Of a stretch of DNA of 64,000 nt, positions 34,180 through 42,939 are shown piece by piece. A program made the position numbers and the translations under genes. The stretch comes from Hyphomonadaceae bacterium. GTDB taxonomy: Bacteria; Pseudomonadota; Alphaproteobacteria; Caulobacterales; Hyphomonadaceae. The notes under the pieces were generated by a model, which searched no databases, had not been told where the DNA came from, and saw only the letters and a list, made by a program, of their open reading frames with translations. The stretch covers positions 1 to 64,000 of the forward strand of contig JANQQC010000016.1 in assembly GCA_028285145.1 (NCBI GenBank). Reading direction: 5' to 3'. Within the stretch, counting starts at the first letter, position 1. The number at the start of each line of letters is the position of its first letter.

Positions 34180-34515
34180 ATGATGAAGTCGGTCAATTTT
34201 CGCGGTGCGTCAGGTACGGCCTATTCTTTCAAGCGCGTAAACCCGGAATCGCCATGGGCGCGGGAGTCTGGTGTCGCCCTGTTTGCGGCTCCGGACGCGT
34301 TTGGCTGGCGGATCATACGCATGGTCGAGGTGTCCGGACGGGAGCATGATGTTCGCCCGCTCTGGGCCCATGCGGACGCTGAACGCTATGGCGCGACTGC
34401 CGTGTTCGTTCTGCCAGCCGAGGGCCGGACCCTGCGCCGAGGTATACTTTCGGATCTGTCCGAAGGTCTCACGCCGGTCTGCGCCACGGATATCAGTCTT
34501 GCTGTTGCCGCTTAG
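34180..34515 (+). CDS. small soluble protein behind CtrA box
   Basis: A 111-residue soluble protein without a signal peptide or recognised domain. It has an N-terminal basic section and a central aromatic segment (DAFGWRIIRMVEVSG). Two adjacent ATG codons (34180 and 34183) follow GGAGCAGGA; the first is used here. It overlaps the convergent DUF885 gene by four bases. Control by CtrA would make it a cell-cycle or envelope-related gene, but this rests only on the box. Confidence 0.6.
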   Translation: MMKSVNFRGASGTAYSFKRVNPESPWARESGVALFAAPDAFGWRIIRMVEVSGREHDVRPLWAHADAERYGATAVFVLPAEGRTLRRGILSDLSEGLTPVCATDISLAVAA

Positions 34516-36401
34516 CGGCCCCGATCAAGGCGCGCATCATACCAACGCTCGACATCGGCTTCGACCATGTCGAGCGGACGCGGGCCGGGCGCGAGCAGGA
34601 CGGTGTGAAACTCGGCAAGATCGAACCGGTCCTGCAAGACGGTTTCTGACCGCGTCCGCAAATCCCGAAAGGCCTCCATGCCAACAAAGGCAGCCACGGC
34701 CTCGCCGGGACGCGCGCTGATCTGATCGGTCAGGCGAGTCGCCGTGTCGGCATCAATGCCGGCCGTATCGGCGAGGTAATCGATAGCCGCACGGCGTGGC
34801 GTCCGGTTCAGATGGATATCGATGTCCACAATCGCAGCGGCGGCATTGATGAGCCGCGCCTGTAGCAATCCAATCCTCTCAAGCGCGTTTCCCCGGCGCA
34901 TATTCTGCTCAGTCGCAAGTTCCAGCGCATAGGCCGCCCAGCCGGCTTCGAAGCCTGTATGAGCGCTCGCCAGCCGAATGGCAGGTTGGTTCGGCTCGGC
35001 GATGGCAGCGTTCATCAGGTGACGACCGGGCCAGGTCTGCGCGCGAAGCTGTGCGGAGTAGAGCGGATCACCGGGCAGGGCAGCCTCTGCATTCAGGAAG
35101 ACCCGGCCCGGCGCAGACCGGTCGAGCGCGGCGCGCTGATAGGACAGTGCCGGAAGATAAGGCGTCAGCGCCGGGTCCAATGCGACAAGGGAGACGCCGG
35201 CGGCGGCACCGACATTTTCAACCAGGCGCTCGCTTGTTGAGCGCCAAATCGCGATGTCGTTCCGCAGGGCGGGCAGCGGAGTCGTTGAAAGTTCGGGCTC
35301 CGTTGCGGCGGGCAGCGCAACCTCTGGTATTTCCGGTTCAGGCGGCAGGACGGCAAGCGCGATCCGGTCCCGAAAGACGCCATCGTCGATCTCAGCCGCG
35401 TCGAGTTCGGCCAGAATCGCATTCTTCAGCGCCGTGGCGGACACCTGTGCGATCGATCGAAGCGCTGTTGGCTCCGTGTCTCGGGTCGCGTGGAAGGCGA
35501 GGGCGGTGCGATAGTACTGTCGCCCGTTCTCCAACGCCCAGACTCCGGGTTCTTCCGGCGCGGAAATCGTCAGTGCATTTGCGGTGGCCCGCAGGCGCGC
35601 ATAGGCGGGCAGAACACTGGTCTGGAGAATGCCGCGGGCGCTGCGTGCCAGGCTTTCAGCGTCCTCATCGGAGAAATCCGGCCCGGCGAGCCATCCCTGC
35701 AGCGTGGTCAGCAGGGGATGAACGTCGAGCTCGGTCTCGCCCATGGTGGCCGCTGATCGCTCAATCGCCCGCAATAAGGGTTCGGGCGGTGAAATCCCGG
35801 CCTCAGCATCTGCGACTAGCCGGCGGCGCTCGTCCTCGATTTCATCGGCGAGTTGCAGAAGCCGGGCGAGATAAGCGTCCGCTTCGGATGTGGAGCGCAC
35901 CGTCTGCACGTGAAGCAGCAGGAAAGGGGTTTCCAGATAGGCTCCGGACATCTGATCGATCGCATAGGGCTGCGCTTCGCTCAGCGTCGCCCGGCCAAAC
36001 CCGAAGGCCGCTACCCGCTCAGTTCGCAAATGCGCGGCCCGGACGACGTCGAAATGCTGACGAAGACTGGTCGTATCTGGCGGTAGCGCGGCGCGGTCGA
36101 GGCGGTGAATTCGCTCCAACCTGTCCAGCCGGCTGCGTTCGAAAGCTGCCTGAGAGCGGTCTTCCAGCCGCCGATTGGCCGCCGCCCGTACCTCGGGATC
36201 CGGCAGGCCGATCCGAGCGGCGAGCTCTGGCCGATCCGCGATCTCCTCGGCTCCCAGCTGGGTCAGAAACGCGTTCATATCCCGCAGGGTCTTGCGCGAG
36301 CCGACATCCTCGCTGCCTTCTGGCGTGCAGCTTGCAAGAATAAGCGCTGTCAAAATGGCGGGCAGCCTGGCCAGGCGGTCTGTCGAGCGGGGGTAAGACA
36401 T
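34512..36401 (-). CDS. DUF885-family lipoprotein, probably inactive
   Basis: A 629-residue periplasmic protein with a lipobox LILASC (Cys 25). The C-terminal half follows DUF885: WPGRHL, TGFEAGWAAYALELA, IVDIDIHLNRTPRRAAIDYL, RPGEAVAAFVG and a final LLAPGPRPL segment. In active DUF885 peptidases the region before GW reads like HExxPGHH; here it is AQTWPGRH, so the expected His-Glu and one His are replaced. It may bind peptides or act as a scaffold instead of cleaving. It is the only gene of its leftward unit. Confidence 0.75.
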   Translation of the reverse strand: MSYPRSTDRLARLPAILTALILASCTPEGSEDVGSRKTLRDMNAFLTQLGAEEIADRPELAARIGLPDPEVRAAANRRLEDRSQAAFERSRLDRLERIHRLDRAALPPDTTSLRQHFDVVRAAHLRTERVAAFGFGRATLSEAQPYAIDQMSGAYLETPFLLLHVQTVRSTSEADAYLARLLQLADEIEDERRRLVADAEAGISPPEPLLRAIERSAATMGETELDVHPLLTTLQGWLAGPDFSDEDAESLARSARGILQTSVLPAYARLRATANALTISAPEEPGVWALENGRQYYRTALAFHATRDTEPTALRSIAQVSATALKNAILAELDAAEIDDGVFRDRIALAVLPPEPEIPEVALPAATEPELSTTPLPALRNDIAIWRSTSERLVENVGAAAGVSLVALDPALTPYLPALSYQRAALDRSAPGRVFLNAEAALPGDPLYSAQLRAQTWPGRHLMNAAIAEPNQPAIRLASAHTGFEAGWAAYALELATEQNMRRGNALERIGLLQARLINAAAAIVDIDIHLNRTPRRAAIDYLADTAGIDADTATRLTDQISARPGEAVAAFVGMEAFRDLRTRSETVLQDRFDLAEFHTVLLAPGPRPLDMVEADVERWYDARLDRGR

Positions 36402-36515
36402 GCCTTACTGTGCCGGGAATTTGCAGGCTCCGGCAAGCTGCAATCACCAGGTGCAAACGGTTGTCCGCCCCGGCTATTTCCGTTAACGACACGCGACCAA
36501 GAAATGGAGCTTCCT

Positions 36516-37316
36516 GTGGACCAATCTCCCGCCGGCCAATCGGGCCCGGAACTGACCGGAAACGTCTTGTTTTACCAGCAGCCCGAACCGCTGTCGCCCG
36601 AGCAGCATGGCGCGCTCGGCGTCAGCCAGATCCAGCAGCCGTTTGAGTTCCTTCGCCGGGCACATGCTGTGCCTGTTACGGTAACGGAATTCGGCATGGC
36701 GGCCGGTGCATATCCGATTATCTTTGTGGGCGATGATCGCACGCCGGTTGTCGCCATGGGCGTTGCTCAGGGTCAGAACCTGTTTGTCACCGACCAGGGC
36801 ATGACTGACCCGGACTTCTACGTGCCTGCCTTCGTCCGCCGCTATCCGTTTGTGTTTGCCTCCGATCAGAACAATGACCGTCTTCTGCTCTGCGTCGACC
36901 GCAAGGCCCCGATGGTGTCCGAGCAGCCGGAGATCGCCTTCTTCGAAAACGGCCAGCCGACGCAATTCACGCAGGATGCGATCGAGTTTTGCTCGGAGTT
37001 TGAGCGCCAGCGACGGGCAACGACTGAGTTCACTGACATTCTCAAGAAATTCGACCTGTTCGAAGAGAAGTCTGTCTCCTTCCAGCCGCGCGATGCGCAG
37101 GGCAATGAAACGGGTGACCAGCAGAAGATTGCCGACTACTGGGCGGTCTCCGAAGAGAAGCTCAATGCGCTCAGCCCCGAGGATTATCTGGAGCTGAAGA
37201 ACAATGGGGCGGTGGGCGCAATCTATGCGCACCTGGTTTCCCTGATGAGCTGGCAGCGCATCATCCAGCGCGCCATTCGCCTGAACGCGGCCCGCCAGCA
37301 GGCTGGCAACGCCTGA
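36516..37316 (+). CDS. SapC-family protein
   Basis: A 266-residue protein of the SapC type common in Hyphomonadaceae and relatives: LTGNVLFYQQPEPLSPEQHG, VTEFGMAAGAYPIIFVGD, DPDFYVPAFVRRYPFVFA and LCVDRKAPM. The family is related to proteins linked to S-layer or peptide resistance, but its biochemistry is unknown. GTG 36516 has GGAG at proper spacing; ATG 36504, four codons earlier, is an alternative. An intrinsic terminator follows. Confidence 0.78.
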   Translation: MDQSPAGQSGPELTGNVLFYQQPEPLSPEQHGALGVSQIQQPFEFLRRAHAVPVTVTEFGMAAGAYPIIFVGDDRTPVVAMGVAQGQNLFVTDQGMTDPDFYVPAFVRRYPFVFASDQNNDRLLLCVDRKAPMVSEQPEIAFFENGQPTQFTQDAIEFCSEFERQRRATTEFTDILKKFDLFEEKSVSFQPRDAQGNETGDQQKIADYWAVSEEKLNALSPEDYLELKNNGAVGAIYAHLVSLMSWQRIIQRAIRLNAARQQAGNA

Positions 37317-37343
37317 TCGGGTGATGCCTGAACAAGTTGGGAG

Positions 37344-37372
37344 GGCGGTCCCTGCGGGCCGCCTTTTCTTTT
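37344..37372 (+). terminator. intrinsic terminator of SapC gene
   Basis: GGCGG and CCC pair with GGGCCGCC (one bulged T) around a TGC loop, followed by TTTTCTTTTG. Confidence 0.87.
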
Positions 37373-37492
37373 GTTTTTGGGAGATTTTCATCGGTTCGCG
37401 CGATGACTTGTCGCTCACATTCTCGCGATCAGGCTGCCATATTGCGATAAGCCCCGATATGTGGGGCGCAACTGGTTTATCGGGAGCGCTTC

Positions 37493-39574
37493 ATGCGGTT
37501 CATTCTTGGTCTTGTCGTCGCGCTGATCGCATTTACCGCGCCGGCTTTTGCGCAGGGCGCTGAGCTTCGCGCCGAGGCGCGTCTCATAACCGAGCGCGCG
37601 CAGGCCATGCCAGGTGAAACGGTCTACCTTGGGCTTGAACTCGTTATGGATCCTGGCTGGCATGTCTATTGGCTGAATGCCGGGGATGCGGGCCTGCCGC
37701 CTGAGATTATCTTCGAGGAACAGCCCGCAGCCGAGATCGGCGAGTTTCTCTGGCCGATCCCGCACCTCCTGCCCGTCGTTGAGGGCGAGATCATGGATTA
37801 TGGCTATGATGACCGCATCGTGCTCCCATTTCCGGTGATCGTGCCCGAGGATGCCGCGAGCGAAATCCACTTTGATGGCATCGCGGACTATTTGATCTGC
37901 AAGGATATCTGCATCCCGGAAAGCCAGCCCATATCACTGACCCTGCTGGTCGGTGATGAGCAGATCCCGGACCTTCTCGGTGGTGAGGCGATCACGGAAG
38001 CGATTGGCCAGACGCCATCGCCCTTTGCCGGTGAGATTGTCATTGACCGCTCTGCTGAGCCATGGCGCATGAGCCTAGCGCCTGAGGCTGGCGATTTCGA
38101 AGGCGATGTCCGCTTCTTCCCGCACCAGCATGAAATCGTTCACTCCGCCGATCAGCCACTCAGTACCGGCGAGCGCGGTCTGACCCTCGCGCTGACGCCT
38201 TCTGGTGACGGCGAGCCGGACGCGTCGCTCGAAGGTGTCATTGTCGTGGAGGCAAGCGACGGTACGCGCGCGGGGTATGAAGTTTCAGCCGAGCCGGGCA
38301 TGGTCCTGCCGGGCACGTTCGGCTCTGCGCCATCCAGCGCTGGTATCAACATCCTCGCCATTATGGGGCTCGCTTTGCTTGGCGGTCTGATCCTCAATCT
38401 GATGCCCTGCGTTCTCCCAGTGCTATCCATCAAGGCGATTGGCATGGTCAATGCGGCGACAAAGGGCGATGACTCGCACCTGCGCGCCCATGGCCTCTGG
38501 TACACAGCTGGCGTTGTCCTCTCCTTTGCCGCGACAGCCGCCGTCTTCGTCGCGCTGCGTGGGGCAGGTGAGTTCGTCAGCCTTGGCTTCCAGCTACAAT
38601 ATGCGCCCGTCGTGGCGGCTCTTGCGCTGATCATGTTCGTGATCGGCCTCTGGCTGCTCGGCGTGTTCGAGCTTGGCACCTCCGTTCAGGGCGTCGGCTC
38701 GGGCCTCGCCTCGAAGCAGGGTTCTACAGGGGCCTTCTTCACCGGCGTTCTGGCTGCCGTGGTCGGCGCGCCGTGCGTCGGTCCGTTCCTTGGCGTCGCG
38801 CTCGGCTCGGTGCTGACCCAGCCAGCCCCGGCGGTGTTCATCGTCTTCATGTTGATGGGCCTCGGCCTCGCTCTGCCATTCCTCGCGCTCAGCTTCGCCC
38901 CCGGCCTGCATCGCTTCCTGCCCAGGCCCGGCGCGTGGATGGAGCGGCTGAAGCAGTTCTTCGCCTTTCCGATGTTCCTCACGGCTGTCTGGCTGCTCAC
39001 GGTCCTTGGCGACCAGGCCGGGCAGGGCGCGGTCACAGCGACCATTCTCGGCGCGACGCTGGTCGGCTTCGGTGTCTGGGCGCTCAGCACGGCTGGCGGG
39101 CGCTTGCGGGTGGCCGGTATGGCACTCGGTGCATTGGCGCTGGTCGCTGGGCTCTACTATCCTATCCAGGCCGCGCTCGGCGGATCGCCCGGCACAGGCG
39201 GGGCCGCTTATGCGGACTCCGTGGAGTTCCCGACCGAGCCTTGGAGCCCGGAACGCGTCGACGCGCTTCTCGCCGATGGCAAGGGCATCTTCGTCGACTT
39301 CACCGCCACCTGGTGTGTCACCTGTCAGGCGAACAAGCGCACGACGCTCGAGCGCACGGAAGTTCGCCAAGCCATGGCCGACAATAACATCGTTTTTCTG
39401 GTGGCAGACTTCACCAATAAAGATGATGTGATCGCCGCCGAGCTGAAAAAGCATAGCCGTCCCGGCGTGCCGATGTATCTTCTTTACGGACCCGGTGAGA
39501 CGGAGCCCAAGCTGCTGCCGCAAATCCTCTCGCCGAGCTTGATGATCAACGAGATTGAGGCCCTGACGAGCTGA
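37493..39574 (+). CDS. DsbD/ScsB-type thiol:disulfide reductase
   Basis: A 693-residue membrane protein. A signal peptide (about 1-20) is followed by a periplasmic domain, a multi-helix membrane domain carrying Cys 306 (LMPCVLP) and Cys 428 (GAPCVGP), and a C-terminal thioredoxin domain with CVTC (Cys 608, Cys 611). This is the three-domain layout that moves electrons from cytoplasmic thioredoxin to the periplasm. The redoxin gene that follows is a plausible acceptor. Confidence 0.9.
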   Translation: MRFILGLVVALIAFTAPAFAQGAELRAEARLITERAQAMPGETVYLGLELVMDPGWHVYWLNAGDAGLPPEIIFEEQPAAEIGEFLWPIPHLLPVVEGEIMDYGYDDRIVLPFPVIVPEDAASEIHFDGIADYLICKDICIPESQPISLTLLVGDEQIPDLLGGEAITEAIGQTPSPFAGEIVIDRSAEPWRMSLAPEAGDFEGDVRFFPHQHEIVHSADQPLSTGERGLTLALTPSGDGEPDASLEGVIVVEASDGTRAGYEVSAEPGMVLPGTFGSAPSSAGINILAIMGLALLGGLILNLMPCVLPVLSIKAIGMVNAATKGDDSHLRAHGLWYTAGVVLSFAATAAVFVALRGAGEFVSLGFQLQYAPVVAALALIMFVIGLWLLGVFELGTSVQGVGSGLASKQGSTGAFFTGVLAAVVGAPCVGPFLGVALGSVLTQPAPAVFIVFMLMGLGLALPFLALSFAPGLHRFLPRPGAWMERLKQFFAFPMFLTAVWLLTVLGDQAGQGAVTATILGATLVGFGVWALSTAGGRLRVAGMALGALALVAGLYYPIQAALGGSPGTGGAAYADSVEFPTEPWSPERVDALLADGKGIFVDFTATWCVTCQANKRTTLERTEVRQAMADNNIVFLVADFTNKDDVIAAELKKHSRPGVPMYLLYGPGETEPKLLPQILSPSLMINEIEALTS

Positions 39575-39601
39575 CATCTCCCCTTTGACGGAGTGACACT
39601 C

Positions 39602-40246
39602 ATGATCAACCGCAGACAATTCGGGATTGCTGCCGGCATGGCTGCCGCCGTGGCGCTGACCGCCGGCGCGCTCATCGCTTCAACCGCATCGGCCACGCCC
39701 GCATCTGACATTGGCACCGCCGCTCCGGCCTTTACCGGCACGACAGCCTCCGGCGAGACGGTGTCATTGTCCGATTATGCCGGCCAGACCGTGGTGCTGG
39801 AATGGACCAATCATGACTGTCCCTTCGTGAAAAAGCACTACGCCGAGCCGCATCTGAACATGCAGACGCTGCAGGGCGATGCAGCCGAAAATGACACGGT
39901 CTGGTTTCAGGTGATTTCATCGGCCCCCGGCAAGCAGGGCCATGTCTCTGCGGAAGAAGCGATTGCCCTGAACGAGCAGCGCGGTGCCGCTCCGGCGGGC
40001 GTCATCCTTGATCCGACCGGAGAGATCGGCCGCGCCTATGACGCCAAGACAACGCCGCATATGTACGTCATCGATGGCGAGGGTCTGCTGCAATATGCGG
40101 GCGCGATCGACTCGGTGCGTTCCTCAAAGCCTGCCGACATTCCGGACGCTGAAAACTATGTCATGGCAGCGCTCGACAGCGTTGCCGCAGGTGAGCCCGT
40201 GGCGACCGCGACGAGCAAGGCTTATGGCTGTTCGGTTAAGTATTAG
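39602..40246 (+). CDS. exported redoxin-family protein
   Basis: A 214-residue protein with a twin-arginine-like start (MINRRQFGIAAG) and an AhpC/TSA-type redoxin domain: NHDCPFVKKHY carries the single reactive Cys, followed by VSAEEAIALNEQRG and a C-terminal Cys (YGCSVKY). The CxxC of ordinary thioredoxins is missing. ATG 39602 follows GGAG at eight bases; a GTG three codons earlier is less likely. It probably receives electrons from the DsbD-type reductase. Confidence 0.82.
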   Translation: MINRRQFGIAAGMAAAVALTAGALIASTASATPASDIGTAAPAFTGTTASGETVSLSDYAGQTVVLEWTNHDCPFVKKHYAEPHLNMQTLQGDAAENDTVWFQVISSAPGKQGHVSAEEAIALNEQRGAAPAGVILDPTGEIGRAYDAKTTPHMYVIDGEGLLQYAGAIDSVRSSKPADIPDAENYVMAALDSVAAGEPVATATSKAYGCSVKY

Positions 40247-40282
40247 CGGCCGTTTTCGCAGCTAAACCTCAATACGAGACCT

Positions 40283-40312
40283 AAGCGGCCGCCTTCACAT
40301 GGGCGGCCGCTT
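40283..40312. repeat. perfect GC-rich hairpin before hisS
   Basis: AAGCGGCCGCC and GGCGGCCGCTT are perfect 11-base arms around an 8-base loop, 37 bases after the redoxin stop and 40 before hisS. No T tract follows on either side. It may end the redoxin transcript poorly or shape the hisS leader. Confidence 0.5.
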
Positions 40313-40351
40313 CCGCTAACGCTCGCGCAAATTCGAGATCGAGCCATTTGA

Positions 40352-41824
40352 ATGACTGATAAGACAGCCCCTCAGCGCCAGCTGGCGCGTGCCCCGCGCG
40401 GATTTCCCGACAAGCGGGAAGGGCTCGTCCACGCCCAGCGCCAAATGGTGGAGACCGTGACCGAGGTCTATCGGCGCTGGGGCTTTGAGGCGCTGGAGAC
40501 GAGCGCGTTCGAATATGCCGATGCGCTCGGCAAGTTCCTGCCCGATGATGACCGCCCGAATGCTGGCGTGTTCTCTCTACAGGATGATGACGAGCAGTGG
40601 ATGGCACTACGCTATGACCTGACCGCGCCACTCGCCCGTTTTGCTGCCGAGAATTGGCAGGGCATCCCCAAACCTTTCCGGCGCTATGCCGCCGGGCCGG
40701 TCTGGCGCAATGAGAAGCCGGGGCTCGGTCGGTTCCGGGAATTCATCCAGTGCGATGCCGATACAGTTGGCGCGCCCGGCCTGCACGCTGATGCTGAAAT
40801 GGTCGCCATGGGCGCTGAAGCCATGCGTGCGCTCGGGATGCAAAGCGGTGAGTTCGTGATCCGCATCAATACGCGCCGGCTGCTCAATGGCGTGCTTGAG
40901 GGTATCGGCGCGAACACCGAGGCTGTGCGCCTCACAATTCTCCGAGCGCTCGATAAGCTCGACCGGTTGGGTTCGGACGGTGTCGCCGATCTCCTAGGTG
41001 AAGGGCGGATGGATGAATCCGGTGACTTCACCAAGGGGGCCGGCCTCGACAAGGACCGCGTTTCGAAAGTGCTCGCTTTCGCGACCGCTGGCCGTGAGAC
41101 CCGCAGTGAGACGCTGGAGGCGCTGGGTAGCACGGCTGGGGATACCGAAGAAGGCCGAACAGGGCTCTCAGAGCTGGAGGCGATTGCCAGTGCGCTCGAA
41201 GCGCTTGGTGCACCCGAGGGGGACGTCCAACTCGATCCATCCGTGGTCAGAGGATTGGAGTACTATACAGGACCGGTTTATGAGGCGGAGCTCCTGAAGA
41301 CTGTTGAAGACGAGAAGGGCCGTCCGGTCCAGATCGGCTCAGTTGGCGGTGGCGGGCGGTATGATGATCTGATCGCGCGATTTACGGGCGAGCGCGTACC
41401 AGCCACCGGCTTCTCGATCGGCATTAGCCGGCTGACCACCGCGCTGGCGCTTGCAGGTGAGCAGGAGGCGCTGAACGGTCCCGTTGTTGTGCTGAACCTT
41501 GATCGTGGAAACCCAGCCGAAGCGCTGAAGCTCGCTTCGGAACTGCGCGCAGCAGGCATCCGCGCAGAGCCTTATATGGGCGGCTCCGGCATGCGTCCGC
41601 AGATGAAGTATGCAGATCGGCGCGGTGCGCCGGCTGTGGTCATCATCGGCGAGGATGAGATCGCCAAGGGCGTTGTCACCATCAAGGATCTGAAAGTCGG
41701 CGCTGCGAAGGCCAAGGCGATTGAGTCTAATGAGGAGTGGCGTGAGGAGCGTCCCGGCCAGTTTGAGGCTGATCGCGCAGACATGATCGCCCGCGTGCGG
41801 GACATCGTGGAGGCGGCCCAATGA
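40352..41824 (+). CDS. hisS: histidine-tRNA ligase
   Basis: A 490-residue class II synthetase. The active-site pieces RYDLTAPLARF, VWRNEKPGLGRFREFIQCDADTVG (motif 2), RGLEYYTGPVYEAEL and GSVGGGGRYDDL (motif 3 region) are visible. The motif 2 loop has the alphaproteobacterial form instead of the usual RAERPQ-type loop, which fits the lineage whose tRNA-His lacks G-1. It is first in the hisS-hisZ-hisG operon, coupled by ATGA to hisZ. Confidence 0.95.
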   Translation: MTDKTAPQRQLARAPRGFPDKREGLVHAQRQMVETVTEVYRRWGFEALETSAFEYADALGKFLPDDDRPNAGVFSLQDDDEQWMALRYDLTAPLARFAAENWQGIPKPFRRYAAGPVWRNEKPGLGRFREFIQCDADTVGAPGLHADAEMVAMGAEAMRALGMQSGEFVIRINTRRLLNGVLEGIGANTEAVRLTILRALDKLDRLGSDGVADLLGEGRMDESGDFTKGAGLDKDRVSKVLAFATAGRETRSETLEALGSTAGDTEEGRTGLSELEAIASALEALGAPEGDVQLDPSVVRGLEYYTGPVYEAELLKTVEDEKGRPVQIGSVGGGGRYDDLIARFTGERVPATGFSIGISRLTTALALAGEQEALNGPVVVLNLDRGNPAEALKLASELRAAGIRAEPYMGGSGMRPQMKYADRRGAPAVVIIGEDEIAKGVVTIKDLKVGAAKAKAIESNEEWREERPGQFEADRADMIARVRDIVEAAQ

Positions 41825-42939
41825 CCCTGACGCGTGCTGAACTTGCCGCTGAGCAGGTGTTCGCTGGCATTGGGGGCGAGGTTTCAGACCCGCCTGTTGT
41901 GATGCCAGCGGCCTTGCCACTGGAACTCTCCGGTGAAGCCGTTCGTGCGCGGCTTTGTGTGTTCTCAGATCATGAAGGTGCAGAGCAGGCGCTTCGCCCG
42001 GATCTGACGCTTCCTGTCGCTGCTGAAGAAGCAGCACGCCGCGCGAGAGGAGAGGGCGGGGAGCAGATCGTTCGCTACGCCGCGCGGGCTTATCGCCTGC
42101 CGGCGGATCGCGGATCGCCCGTCGAGTTCACGCAGGTTGGTTTTGAACGCTTTGGAGCGGACTCCTCGCCTGAAGCCGATGCGGATGTTTTCCGCCTTGT
42201 CTCCGAAGCAGCAGCGGCTGCCGGGGCGAGCGAAGGTCACGCCTGGTTTGGCGACTTGGCCATTTTCCCGGCCTTTGTGGACGCGCTCGGTCTGCCTGAG
42301 AGCATGGCGGGTGCCGTGAAACGTGCCTTCCGGCAAGCGGGCGGCGTACGCGCTTTGCTGGACAAAGAAGGCACCGGCGCACCGACCGGGCTCGCTGCGC
42401 GCCTAAAGGGCGCAAGCTGGGACGAAGCGGAAGCCATTGTGCAGGATGTGCTGGCCGTGTCTGGCGCGCCTTTGATTGGAGCACGGACATTGCCCGAAAT
42501 TGTCGAGCGTTTGCTCGCCAAGGCGGCCGATGCCGAAGCGGGCGGTGTGCCGGATGAAGCCCACGCGACGCTGGATGCCGTGCTCGACGTTGAGGCGGCT
42601 CCCGCAGAGGCGGTGAAACTCCTGACCGAGATTGCCGGCAATTCCGGCGCGCGCGCGGCGCTGCCCGCCATTGAGCGGCTTGCGACACGCATGGCCGCTA
42701 TAGAGAAGACCGCGCCGCAATTCCTCAGCAAAGCCCGATTCGGCACACCGTTTGGGCGGCGCTTCAACTATTATGATGGCTTCGTCTTCGAACTCTTCGC
42801 GCCAAACGCGCCGGAGACCCGGCCCTTCGGTGCCGGTGGCCGCTATGACACCCTCCTCTCGCGCCTGTCAGAGGGCTCCGTCGAAGGCACCGCCATAGGC
42901 GGCGTCCTCCGCGCAGACCGGATCGGAGGTGGAGCATGA
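41821..42939 (+). CDS. hisZ: ATP phosphoribosyltransferase regulatory subunit
   Basis: A 372-residue HisRS-like protein without charging function. It keeps the HisRS catalytic-core fold (LRPDLTLPVA, RYAARAYRLP, FNYYDGFVFELFA, AGGRYDTLL) but lacks the amino-acid-specific residues and the anticodon-binding domain. It partners short-form HisG. The start overlaps the hisS stop and its stop overlaps the hisG start, so the operon is tightly coupled. Confidence 0.9.
   Translation: MTLTRAELAAEQVFAGIGGEVSDPPVVMPAALPLELSGEAVRARLCVFSDHEGAEQALRPDLTLPVAAEEAARRARGEGGEQIVRYAARAYRLPADRGSPVEFTQVGFERFGADSSPEADADVFRLVSEAAAAAGASEGHAWFGDLAIFPAFVDALGLPESMAGAVKRAFRQAGGVRALLDKEGTGAPTGLAARLKGASWDEAEAIVQDVLAVSGAPLIGARTLPEIVERLLAKAADAEAGGVPDEAHATLDAVLDVEAAPAEAVKLLTEIAGNSGARAALPAIERLATRMAAIEKTAPQFLSKARFGTPFGRRFNYYDGFVFELFAPNAPETRPFGAGGRYDTLLSRLSEGSVEGTAIGGVLRADRIGGGA

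Noticed and set aside
35051-36343. Long plus-strand frame opposite the DUF885 gene
   Set aside because: Arg- and Pro-rich translation typical of GC-rich antisense frames, with no domain; the minus-strand lipoprotein is clearly real.
38594-39619. Minus-strand frame opposite the DsbD-type gene
   Set aside because: Composition artefact without start signals or domain; the plus-strand protein has signal peptide, membrane Cys pair and CVTC.
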